Below, one piece after another: positions 13,869 through 20,930 of a stretch of DNA of 22,953 nt. Position 1 is the stretch's first letter, and the number at the start of each line of letters is the position of its first letter. The translations under genes and the position numbers were made by a program. Source of the stretch: Candidatus Nitrosotenuis sp. (GTDB lineage Archaea; Thermoproteota; Nitrososphaeria; Nitrososphaerales; Nitrosopumilaceae); contig JAHEXS010000005.1 of assembly GCA_023252015.1 (NCBI GenBank), positions 1-22,953 of the forward strand, in the 5' to 3' direction. Below the pieces are notes generated by a model. The model did no database searches. It was not told where the DNA came from and saw nothing but the letters and a program-made list of their open reading frames with translations.

Positions 13869-15239
13869 ATGTCAAACATCGATCAATTACGAAACAAAAT
13901 AGACAGCATCACACTAGAGATGCTCACGCTCCTAAAAGAAAGAACCGAAATCGCAAAACAGATTGGCGAACTCAAAAAGAACAGTGGGCTCAATGTAACT
14001 GATGAGTCAAGAGAAGAACATCTCAGAAAAGAGGTAAGCGAATTTTGCAAAAACAAGGGATTTGATGAATCGCTTGGAAAAAAGTTTCTGAATTTTCTCT
14101 TAAATGAGTCCATAAAAGTCCAATCTGACGGAAAGCAGACACATCTTACAGTGTTTTTGAAGGCAAAAAGTCACGAACGGCGGGGGAAAAAAATAATTCA
14201 CATGGAGGTAGGCGAGCCAGACTTTGTTCCGCCAAAAATTGTCAGAGACGCCCTCGATGAGGCATTTGATAAAGGATTTGTAAAATACGGGCCTGCAGCG
14301 GGAATACCGCAGCTTAGATCAGCACTTGCACAGTATGCAACAAAAGAGTTCGGCGCTTTGGTAAAACCAGAGAACATACTTGTTTCGCCAGGTGCGCGAT
14401 TTTCAATTTATCTTGCAATTAGCACACTCCTAAATCCAGGCGATGAAATGATTGTAATAGAACCCGCATGGCCAGCATATAGAGACTGTGCCATTAATGC
14501 AGGAGTCAAAGTAAGAACAATTCCAACAACACTAGAATCCAGATGGGAGCCAACCGTTTCGCAAATTGAAAAAACAATAAACGACAACACAAAAATGATT
14601 GTTCTAAATTACCCAAACAATCCTACAGGAAAAATTCTTCCGCCAAAACTTCAAGAACAAATAATCAAAATTGCAGAAAAAAATGATCTTTATGTGCTAA
14701 GTGACGAGATTTACTCGGCGTATTCATTCTCTGAGTGGAAGAGTGTTCTGTCGTACAACTATAAAAAAAATATTGTAACACAGTCATTTTCAAAATCTCA
14801 CGCGATGACGGGATTTAGGATTGGATATACCATAGCAGATCCAAAAACAATTGAAAAGATGGTAAAGCTTCAAGCCCTTTGTCTGACAAACGTGGCAGAG
14901 CCGATCCAGTATGCCGCGCTAAAGGCATTGGATGTCGATATTACCCCCAATGCAAAAAGCATTAGATCAAAGATCAATACCGTTATTCAGGAGGCAAAAA
15001 ATATGGATTTGGAATATATTGCGCCAGACGGCGCAATGTACCTTTTTGCAAAGGTAAACAAACAAGGATTTGACGGAGTAGAGTTTTCTAACATGTTGCT
15101 TGATCATGGAGTTGCCGTGGCCCCAGGTGACGGATTTGGCAATTATAAGGGCTTTATTCGTATTTCTGCATGCCAGGATGAAAAGAGACTAATGGACGGA
15201 ATGAAGATATTACATGAGGTTCTAAGCAAGTCGAAATGA
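13869..15239 (+). CDS. Chorismate mutase (AroQ)-aminotransferase fusion
   Basis: This 456-residue protein joins two enzymes. Residues 1-90 are an AroQ chorismate mutase, with the expected site residues R8, R25, K36, R48 and E49 (compare E. coli R11, R28, K39, R51, E52). Residues about 95-456 are a fold-type I PLP aminotransferase: VGEPDF (114-119), NYPNNPTG (247-254), SDEIYSAY with D279, the PLP lysine K309 in SFSKSHAMTGFRIGY, and the carboxylate arginine in FIRISACQ. Chorismate would be turned to prephenate, and the second domain would transaminate prephenate, phenylpyruvate or 4-hydroxyphenylpyruvate; sequence alone cannot choose. AroQ is more often fused to prephenate dehydrogenase or dehydratase. 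The stop overlaps the tyrA ATG (ATGA). Confidence 0.92.
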   Translation: MSNIDQLRNKIDSITLEMLTLLKERTEIAKQIGELKKNSGLNVTDESREEHLRKEVSEFCKNKGFDESLGKKFLNFLLNESIKVQSDGKQTHLTVFLKAKSHERRGKKIIHMEVGEPDFVPPKIVRDALDEAFDKGFVKYGPAAGIPQLRSALAQYATKEFGALVKPENILVSPGARFSIYLAISTLLNPGDEMIVIEPAWPAYRDCAINAGVKVRTIPTTLESRWEPTVSQIEKTINDNTKMIVLNYPNNPTGKILPPKLQEQIIKIAEKNDLYVLSDEIYSAYSFSEWKSVLSYNYKKNIVTQSFSKSHAMTGFRIGYTIADPKTIEKMVKLQALCLTNVAEPIQYAALKALDVDITPNAKSIRSKINTVIQEAKNMDLEYIAPDGAMYLFAKVNKQGFDGVEFSNMLLDHGVAVAPGDGFGNYKGFIRISACQDEKRLMDGMKILHEVLSKSK

Positions 15240-16090
15240 AAGAAAGTATCACAATAATTGGAGCGGGCGGCAAAATGGGACAATGGTTTGCCAAGTATTT
15301 TACGTCAAACGGTCATCAAGTGGTTGGTTATGATTCTGAGGTCCAGATAACCGACAAGGCAGTCAAAAAGTCAGAATCTCTTGTCGGAGCAGTTTTGAGT
15401 GCAGACATTGTTTTGTTATGCACCCCAACTAGACGAACTCCAGAAATAATCAGATTAATTGCAAAGGAGATGAAACGTGGTTCATATTTGATCGAGATTT
15501 CATCGCAAAAGGCAAAAACAGCTGCGGCCCTACTAAAGATTCCAGCAAAGATTAACCCAGTTTGCATCCACCCAATGTTTGGCCCAGGTGCAAAGAAAGT
15601 CAAAGGTCAGAACATAGTTTCCATCCCAATTAAGGATGCGAAAAAAGAACTGAATTTGGTAAAGACACTTTTTGAGGGAGCTAATTTTGTTACGATTGAC
15701 GCAATTGAGCACGACAAAAAAATTGCAATTATTTTGGGATTAACACACCTTGTCAACTTAGCATTTGCAAACATACTTGCGAAAGACGACAAGATTTCAT
15801 TGACTGAGCGAATGTCCGGCAATACTTTTAAGATCCAAAAAATATTGGCGGAAAGCATAATGACAGAGTCAACGGAATTGATTGAAACGATAATTGCAAA
15901 TCCTGAAATCAGAAGAGCCGCAGAAGAGCTTTGGAAAGACATTGGAAGACTTCTAACAGACATACAGGAGAACAAGTCAGAAGACATTACAAACTACATC
16001 AGAACAGTACAACAAGGACTTGCAAAGAATTCAGACTTGGAAGAATCTTACAAAAAGATGAACATGATGATAAACGCAATTGAAAAATAA
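15236..16090 (+). CDS. tyrA: Prephenate dehydrogenase
   Basis: This is the oxidative decarboxylase of the tyrosine branch. The 284-residue protein has the dinucleotide loop GAGGKMG (9-15), an acidic residue at the end of the second strand (GYDSE, D33) that favours NAD, the CTPTRRTPE strand, HPMFGPG (H112) and the THLVNLAFA helix with the conserved histidine. There is no mutase or ACT domain, which fits with the mutase being fused to the aminotransferase upstream and leaves no obvious tyrosine feedback domain. It overlaps the preceding gene by 4 bp and is followed after six bases by a Nudix gene. Arogenate dehydrogenase activity is the alternative if the aminotransferase acts on prephenate. 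Confidence 0.93.
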   Translation: MKESITIIGAGGKMGQWFAKYFTSNGHQVVGYDSEVQITDKAVKKSESLVGAVLSADIVLLCTPTRRTPEIIRLIAKEMKRGSYLIEISSQKAKTAAALLKIPAKINPVCIHPMFGPGAKKVKGQNIVSIPIKDAKKELNLVKTLFEGANFVTIDAIEHDKKIAIILGLTHLVNLAFANILAKDDKISLTERMSGNTFKIQKILAESIMTESTELIETIIANPEIRRAAEELWKDIGRLLTDIQENKSEDITNYIRTVQQGLAKNSDLEESYKKMNMMINAIEK

Positions 16091-16096
16091 GTTGTC

Positions 16097-16501
16097 ATGC
16101 GTTCCACAAAAATAGTAACATCGTTTGTGATATGCAATGAAAAACTTCTTCTCTTAAAGAGAAGCGATTGCGTAAAAAGCATGAGGGGGCTTTGGGGAGC
16201 AATAAGCGGGATAATTGAAAACGGAGAAGAACCACTCAAGCGAGCAAAAATTGAAATTTTCGAGGAAATAGGTGTAAAAAGCGATCAAATTCAATTATTA
16301 AAGGCAGGGCAAGAAATGGCAATCTCTTCCCCACAATACCCTGATCACCAATGGATAGTTTTTCCATTCCTGTTTTCAATGAAAGACCAAAAAGTCTTAC
16401 TCAATTGGGAAAACTCAGCATATGCGTGGATAGATCCACAAGAAATTCACAAATACGAAACAGTTCCAAGTTTGTCTGACGTGTTATTCAATCTGTTGTA
16501 G
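16097..16501 (+). CDS. Nudix hydrolase, last gene of the aromatic operon
   Basis: This 134-residue protein is a single Nudix domain hydrolysing a nucleoside diphosphate linked to some other group. The Nudix box GIIENGEEPLKRAK then IEIFEEIGV follows Gx5Ex7REUxEExGU except that the arginine is isoleucine; the metal-binding EE pair is intact. A preceding TSFVICNEKLLLLKRS strand resembles MutT/NUDT1-like proteins. Substrate is unknown; cleaning of damaged nucleotides is a common role. It sits six bases after tyrA on the same strand, so co-transcription is likely, but no chemical link to aromatic synthesis is apparent. Its 3' end overlaps the convergent thiC by 18 bp. Confidence 0.88.
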   Translation: MRSTKIVTSFVICNEKLLLLKRSDCVKSMRGLWGAISGIIENGEEPLKRAKIEIFEEIGVKSDQIQLLKAGQEMAISSPQYPDHQWIVFPFLFSMKDQKVLLNWENSAYAWIDPQEIHKYETVPSLSDVLFNLL

Positions 16502-17812
16502 GTTTTCGTTTTCTTTGACATATTTTCTTTGCTGAGGAAGCATTACGTAAACACATGCTCCTCCACACATCGTACATGGAACATTATTTCCATCTCGTTG
16601 TCCAGTTCGGTTGTGGATTCTAGCTGCCTCTTCTGGATCTATTGATAATGCAATTTGTTTTTCCCAGTCAAGTGTGCGTCGTGCCTCAGTCATTTTCATA
16701 TCCCAAACTATTGCTTTTTCTCTTAATTTAACCAGGTCTCCAGCATGTGCTGCAATTCTATATGCAATCAATCCCGCTCTCACTTCTTCAGCATTCGGGA
16801 GTGCCAAGTGTTCAGCAGGGGTAAGATAGCATAATAGATCAACACCCTCACTTGCAGCAATTGCAGCTCCAATAGCGCTTGAAATATGATCATAGCCGGA
16901 TGCAATGTCCGTTACAAGTGGCCCAAGTACATAGTATGGAACATCGCCAATTAGAGATTTTGCGAGTCTAACATTTGCGGCAACCTCATTTAGCGGAACA
17001 TGTCCTGGACCTTCAACCATTACTTGGATGTCTTTTTCATGCGCCTGCTTTGTCAGTCGTGATATGTTTATCATTTCTTGAACTTGGAGTTCATCATGAG
17101 AATCAAGAATAGAGCCAGGCCTTAATGCATCGCCAAGACTCAATGTAACGTCGTATTTTTTTGCAATTTCGATTAGATAATCATAATGAGTAATGTATGG
17201 ATTTTCTTTATCGTATTTTAGCATCCATGCTGCAGTGATTGTTCCGCCCTTGCTTACTACTCCGCCGTATCGCTGCACCTTGAGAATTCTTTTTGCTATT
17301 TCCTTTGATATACCAGAGTGAATTGTGGTGTAATCAACTCCATCCTTTGCATTGTTCTCAAATGCATTTAGAAAGTCATCTTCTGTGATATCCAACGGAT
17401 TTTTGTGCTTTTCAATTCCATAGTTATATGCCTCGTAAATTGGGACAGTTCCAAAGGTTATTGGTGCTGCCTCTAGCAACGCTTGTCTTATTGAGCGAAC
17501 GTCGCCGCCATCACTCAGATCCATAATTGTGTCAGCATGATGTTTTACTGCAACTTTGGCTTTTTCTATCTCCTCGTTTAGATCCACTTTGAGTGTAGAT
17601 GTGCCAATGTTCACATTCACCTTAGTTTTCAGTCTCTTTCCAATTCCTACACGATGTACCTTTTGCGGTCGGACATTGTTACTTGGGATTATAATTGAGC
17701 CGCTTGCAATTTTTGATCGTAGCCAGTCAAGCGAAACATCCTCATCGCGAGCAACCTGCTTCATCTCATCAGTTATCATTCCACGTCTTGCGGCACTCAT
17801 TTGTGTTCCCAT
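16484..17812 (-). CDS. thiC: Phosphomethylpyrimidine synthase
   Basis: This radical SAM enzyme converts aminoimidazole ribotide to hydroxymethylpyrimidine phosphate for thiamine. The product (442 residues) contains TIMDLSDGGD, TVPIYEAYN, DYTTIHSGI, SLGDALRPGS, VEGPGHVPLNE, YYVLGPLVTDIA and YLTPAEHLALP, all typical of ThiC. The C-terminal cluster motif is CTMCGGAC (C413, C416, C420), with spacing CX2CX3C rather than the CX2CX4C of E. coli. I chose the ATG at 17812 because a TTTAAA box is centred about 27 nt upstream; a start at 17878 would add 22 residues that do not look like ThiC. The gene is divergent from thiD-thiN. No TPP riboswitch fits in the short or absent leader. Confidence 0.94.
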   Translation of the reverse strand: MGTQMSAARRGMITDEMKQVARDEDVSLDWLRSKIASGSIIIPSNNVRPQKVHRVGIGKRLKTKVNVNIGTSTLKVDLNEEIEKAKVAVKHHADTIMDLSDGGDVRSIRQALLEAAPITFGTVPIYEAYNYGIEKHKNPLDITEDDFLNAFENNAKDGVDYTTIHSGISKEIAKRILKVQRYGGVVSKGGTITAAWMLKYDKENPYITHYDYLIEIAKKYDVTLSLGDALRPGSILDSHDELQVQEMINISRLTKQAHEKDIQVMVEGPGHVPLNEVAANVRLAKSLIGDVPYYVLGPLVTDIASGYDHISSAIGAAIAASEGVDLLCYLTPAEHLALPNAEEVRAGLIAYRIAAHAGDLVKLREKAIVWDMKMTEARRTLDWEKQIALSIDPEEAARIHNRTGQRDGNNVPCTMCGGACVYVMLPQQRKYVKENENLQQIE

Positions 17813-17834
17813 GTATTCTAGTACCTTGTATCCA

Positions 17835-17843
17835 GATTTAAAC
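17835..17843 (-). promoter_or_regulatory. TATA-like box of thiC
   Basis: The minus strand reads GTTTAAATC, centred about 27 nt upstream of the ATG at 17812. This supports a leaderless thiC message and argues against the upstream in-frame start at 17878. Confidence 0.45.
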
Positions 17844-17920
17844 AGTATTGGAAAACAATTAACGCTTGAGAATCTCATTAAATAGAGTCATAATAGATGA
17901 TTTCACAAAAACACTATTAC

Positions 17921-17942
17921 GACATGTTTGCCAATACATGTC
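17921..17942. promoter_or_regulatory. 22-bp dyad at the thiD-thiN start, putative operator
   Basis: GACATGT (17921-17927) and ACATGTC (17936-17942) are perfect 7-bp inverted arms separated by eight bases. The right arm ends on the base before the ATG at 17943, so it would cover the transcription start of a leaderless message. It looks like a binding site for a dimeric regulator; archaea are known to control thiamine genes by the ThiR repressor, but I cannot confirm that this is its motif. Confidence 0.5.
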
Positions 17943-19241
17943 ATGAACATATTATCAATAGGAGGCTCTGATCCCTCATCAGGAGCAGGAGTTCAGGGAG
18001 ATATTAGAGTAGCCACCGCACTTGATGTGAATTGTTTTAGCGTGATTACAGCAATAACAAGCCAAAACTCTACAAAATTTTCAGATGTAGAATCGATTTC
18101 TCCACGAATGATTGAAAGACAAATTGATTCCATATTTTCCGATTTTAAGGTTGATGCAATCATAATAGGAATGGTTTATGATTCTAATACAATACAAATT
18201 ATTCACTCAAAGTTACGTGGTAGAAAAACACTAATCATACTAGATCCTGTTATAGAGTCCACAACTGGTGGAACACTTCTAAAAAAAACTGCACTGGAGT
18301 CATTTAGAAAGTTGCTCATTCCATTATGCTTTGTCATAACTCCAAATGTATTGGAGGCTCAGATTCTATCAGGAGTCAAGATTACAAATGAATCAGACCT
18401 TACAAGGGCTGCAAAGAAATTGTATATCCTAGGTGCAAAAAAAATAGTCATAACAGGTCACAAATTCGTTAAAAACAAGATTTCGGATTTTGTTTATGAG
18501 GATGGGAAGGGTAGCACCATTCCAGGAAACAAGATAAACGAAGAAACCCATGGAAGCGGCTGTACTTTCGCTTTTGCCTTAAGTTATGCAATTGCGTCAA
18601 AAAACACGCTCAGGGATGCGGTAAAATTTGCAAAACACTTTACGTATCAATCCATAGAAAATGCCCAAAGATTAGGACATGGAATCAAGATAACAAATCT
18701 AAAAAAAGACAAAATCAAAACAGAATTGAGTTCCGCCATCAAGGAGTTTGAAAATCTTAGAGAGTCGTACGGATTAATTCCAGAGTGCCAGACAAATTTT
18801 GTGTATTCAAAACAGAATCCAAAATCAGTGTTGGATATTTTGGGCGTATCAGGTAGAATTGTAAAGGCCGGAAAAAGGCTAATCGTTGCAGGAAATTTGG
18901 AGTACGGTGGATCAAAACACGTTGCGACCGCAGTTCTTACAATGCAAAAAAAATTTCCCAAAATTCGATCTGCATTAAACATCAAATATGAACAAAAAAC
19001 AATTGAAAAATTTCAAAAAACAAAAAACAGAATTGTAAGCTATGATAGAACGAATGAGCCAGACAAGACAAAGAACAAGGAAAACTCTTCCATTTCGTGG
19101 GGAATAAAAAACGCCATTAAAAATTCAAAATCTGCACCAGACATAGTATATCACAAAGGAGATGTTGGAAAAGAACCAATGATAATCGTATTTGGGAAAA
19201 ACCCAAAACAAGTTGTGACAAAAATTTCCAAGATTCTATAA
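17943..19241 (+). CDS. thiD-thiN: HMP-P kinase / thiamine-phosphate synthase fusion
   Basis: This bifunctional 432-residue enzyme acts in the late thiamine pathway. Residues 1 to about 250 are ThiD, a ribokinase-fold kinase phosphorylating HMP and HMP-P: MNILSIGGSDPSSGAGVQGD opening, LDPVIESTTGG, VITPNVLEA, and the anion hole HGSGCT (203-208). Residues about 260-432 are ThiN, the archaeal enzyme that joins HMP-PP to thiazole phosphate in place of ThiE: LIPECQTNFVYS, GRIVKAGKRLIVAGNLEYGG and APDIVYHKGDVGKEP. I chose the ATG at 17943 because it matches the ThiD N-terminus; a TTG at 17928 would lie within the dyad. It is divergent from thiC, and the two together cover the pyrimidine half and the coupling step. 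Confidence 0.95.
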   Translation: MNILSIGGSDPSSGAGVQGDIRVATALDVNCFSVITAITSQNSTKFSDVESISPRMIERQIDSIFSDFKVDAIIIGMVYDSNTIQIIHSKLRGRKTLIILDPVIESTTGGTLLKKTALESFRKLLIPLCFVITPNVLEAQILSGVKITNESDLTRAAKKLYILGAKKIVITGHKFVKNKISDFVYEDGKGSTIPGNKINEETHGSGCTFAFALSYAIASKNTLRDAVKFAKHFTYQSIENAQRLGHGIKITNLKKDKIKTELSSAIKEFENLRESYGLIPECQTNFVYSKQNPKSVLDILGVSGRIVKAGKRLIVAGNLEYGGSKHVATAVLTMQKKFPKIRSALNIKYEQKTIEKFQKTKNRIVSYDRTNEPDKTKNKENSSISWGIKNAIKNSKSAPDIVYHKGDVGKEPMIIVFGKNPKQVVTKISKIL

Positions 19242-19271
19242 AGCGATTATTGACAAGCTACGTAAATCAAC

Positions 19272-19280
19272 ATAAATACT
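19272..19280 (+). promoter_or_regulatory. TATA-like box of the nucleotidyltransferase gene
   Basis: ATAAATACT is centred about 25 nt upstream of the ATG at 19300, with a further AT-rich stretch (TTTTTAATTAAAAA) next to the start. It would serve the two-gene unit with the acetyltransferase. Confidence 0.4.
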
Positions 19281-19299
19281 CTTATTTTTAATTAAAAAC

Positions 19300-20001
19300 A
19301 TGAAGGCGGTAATACTTGCCGGCGGCCTAGGGACAAGGCTGCAACCATACACTACATTTCTTCCAAAGCCAATGCTTCCACTTGGCGAAAAGCCCCTGCT
19401 TGAACACCTAATAGATTGGATAAAAAATAACAAAATAACAGACATTGTTCTTTGCGTAAGCTATCTGAGAAAAACAATCGAGGATTATTTTGAGGACGGA
19501 AGTAGATTAGGAGTAAAAATAGAATATGCAGTGGCAAACAGACCACTTGCAACTGCCGGTCAGCTCAAGACTGCCGAATCCTTCATTGATGATACGTTTG
19601 TTTGCGTGTACGGTGATTCTGTTTTTAATTTCAATTTAAGAAAGATGGTAAACCAACACAAGGCAAAAAAGTCATTCATTACAATGAGCTTACACCAGTA
19701 TAAGACGACCATAAAGTATGGCGTTATTGAAACATCAAAGAGTGGTAGAGTAATGGCGTGGAATGAAAAACCTGAGATTAGTGCAAATATAAACATCGGA
19801 TGTTATGTGATGGAGCCCCAAGTGCTTGGATTTATCCCAAACAATGTTCCGTATGGAATGGATGATGTAATCAAAAAGGCACTTGCAAAAAAGAAAGATG
19901 TAAACAGTTTCATAATAAAGAACGGTTTTATCGACATTGGAGACAAGGTATCATACAAAAAAGCATACCAAGAATTCAGAGAAAAACTCGGCAAGATCTA
20001 A
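19300..20001 (+). CDS. Sugar-phosphate nucleotidyltransferase
   Basis: This 233-residue enzyme transfers an NMP group from an NTP to a sugar 1-phosphate. It has the signature AVILAGGLGTRLQPYT...PKPM (3-25), the sugar-site LATAGQLKTA (83-92), and the metal-binding aspartate D106 in YGDSVF. No left-handed beta-helix follows, so it is a stand-alone GT-A domain, unlike GlmU or the bifunctional archaeal enzymes. Candidates are glucose-, mannose- or N-acetylglucosamine-1-phosphate transferases. The next gene, two bases downstream, is a GNA1-like acetyltransferase, which favours UDP-GlcNAc formation. Such sugars feed S-layer and protein glycosylation. Confidence 0.9.
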   Translation: MKAVILAGGLGTRLQPYTTFLPKPMLPLGEKPLLEHLIDWIKNNKITDIVLCVSYLRKTIEDYFEDGSRLGVKIEYAVANRPLATAGQLKTAESFIDDTFVCVYGDSVFNFNLRKMVNQHKAKKSFITMSLHQYKTTIKYGVIETSKSGRVMAWNEKPEISANINIGCYVMEPQVLGFIPNNVPYGMDDVIKKALAKKKDVNSFIIKNGFIDIGDKVSYKKAYQEFREKLGKI

Positions 20002-20003
20002 GT

Positions 20004-20438
20004 ATGAGTGATATCATAATAAGAAAAATAAAAGAAAGTGATCTGAGTAATGGATTTTTAGAGTCACTTGACAACCTAAAGACTGCAAGCAATCTAAGTA
20101 ATGAAAAAGCCAGAGCAATTCTAAAAAAAATAACAGCGAATCCAAATACTGTTATTTTTGTTGCGGTCCTTGACAACAAAGTAGTTGGTTCTACTGTCCT
20201 AATCATAGAGCAAAAATTCATCCATGATGGGGGATTGGTAGGCCACATTGAAGACGTAGTAGTGTCAAAAGAACATGAGGGAAAGGGGATTGGTTTTAAG
20301 ATAATGCAGACTATCCTAGAATACGCCAAAAATCAAGGTTGCTACAAAACCATTTTGGACTGTGATGATAAAGTTAGGCCATTTTATGAGAGGCTTGGAT
20401 TCAAGCTACACTCAAACGGCATGAGATTTGACCACTAA
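20004..20438 (+). CDS. GNAT acetyltransferase, GNA1-like (glucosamine-6-phosphate N-acetyltransferase)
   Basis: This 144-residue GNAT protein resembles the eukaryotic enzyme that acetylates glucosamine 6-phosphate. The sequence KFIHDGGLVGHIEDVVV (71-87) matches the GNA1 strand, followed by the acetyl-CoA loop EGKGIG (92-97), then GCYKTILDCDD (112-122) and PFYERLGF (126-133) in the same order and spacing as GNA1. Typical ribosomal or drug acetyltransferases lack these segments. It follows the nucleotidyltransferase by two bases, so the pair could make UDP-GlcNAc with a phosphoacetylglucosamine mutase encoded elsewhere. Its stop overlaps that of the convergent membrane-protein gene. The family is clear; the substrate is inferred from motifs. 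Confidence 0.85.
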   Translation: MSDIIIRKIKESDLSNGFLESLDNLKTASNLSNEKARAILKKITANPNTVIFVAVLDNKVVGSTVLIIEQKFIHDGGLVGHIEDVVVSKEHEGKGIGFKIMQTILEYAKNQGCYKTILDCDDKVRPFYERLGFKLHSNGMRFDH

Positions 20439-20854
20439 AAATATTCCTTAATTGGTCTCTTTTTTGTCCTGAACAAAAATGCCCCAGTTGCCATTATTGG
20501 TATAGATACTGCCATGAATAACTGCGGCACAGTAGTAACTGCAAACACCAAATAGTTTTTGTCTATTTTTGGAATCAATGTGTTTGCATAAAACATTCCA
20601 ATGAGTAAAACTATTCCTCCAGCTATTATGATGCTTCCAACAGATCTAGAGCCATATCTCTTTGATAAAATAAAAACAGTTCCTGCAATGCTCATTGCGG
20701 GTGCAATTCCAATTGAGATATACATTAGAATTTGAGGTTCCGGTTCTACTTCGATTTTTGGTGAGGTCAAGAAAGTGTAAAAGGTAACGATTTCTGCGCT
20801 AAACATGATGAATAGTCCGAGGCTTGCAATTGCCAGATATTTTTCAATTGCCAC
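20435..20854 (-). CDS. Four-helix membrane protein, unknown function
   Basis: I do not recognise this 139-residue protein. It has four hydrophobic segments at roughly 4-26, 43-64, 74-93 and 103-126, joined by short loops, and a basic C-terminus (RTKKRPIKEYF) expected in the cytoplasm. The first loop carries the acidic/proline stretch SPKIEVEPEPQ. There are no cysteines or enzyme motifs. The start is GTG at 20854, with the AT-rich box TTTATTTATC (20875-20884) about 25 nt upstream; no in-frame ATG lies near the first helix. It is monocistronic, between the acetyltransferase gene (overlapping stops) and the GalT-like gene on the same strand. Confidence 0.7.
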   Translation of the reverse strand: MAIEKYLAIASLGLFIMFSAEIVTFYTFLTSPKIEVEPEPQILMYISIGIAPAMSIAGTVFILSKRYGSRSVGSIIIAGGIVLLIGMFYANTLIPKIDKNYLVFAVTTVPQLFMAVSIPIMATGAFLFRTKKRPIKEYF

Positions 20855-20874
20855 AAACTACAAGATTAAATTTA

Positions 20875-20884
20875 GATAAATAAA
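20875..20884 (-). promoter_or_regulatory. TATA-like box of the membrane-protein gene
   Basis: The minus strand reads TTTATTTATC, centred about 25 nt upstream of the GTG at 20854. It supports the GTG as the start of a leaderless message. Confidence 0.4.
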
Positions 20885-20930
20885 CGGTATGAAAGTCAGA
20901 TTTTTGATCTTTTAATTCATAGATGCAAGA

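Noticed and set aside
17813..17942. TPP riboswitch for thiC or thiD-thiN
   Set aside because: No conserved TPP-aptamer segments are visible, and the predicted leaders are too short to hold one.
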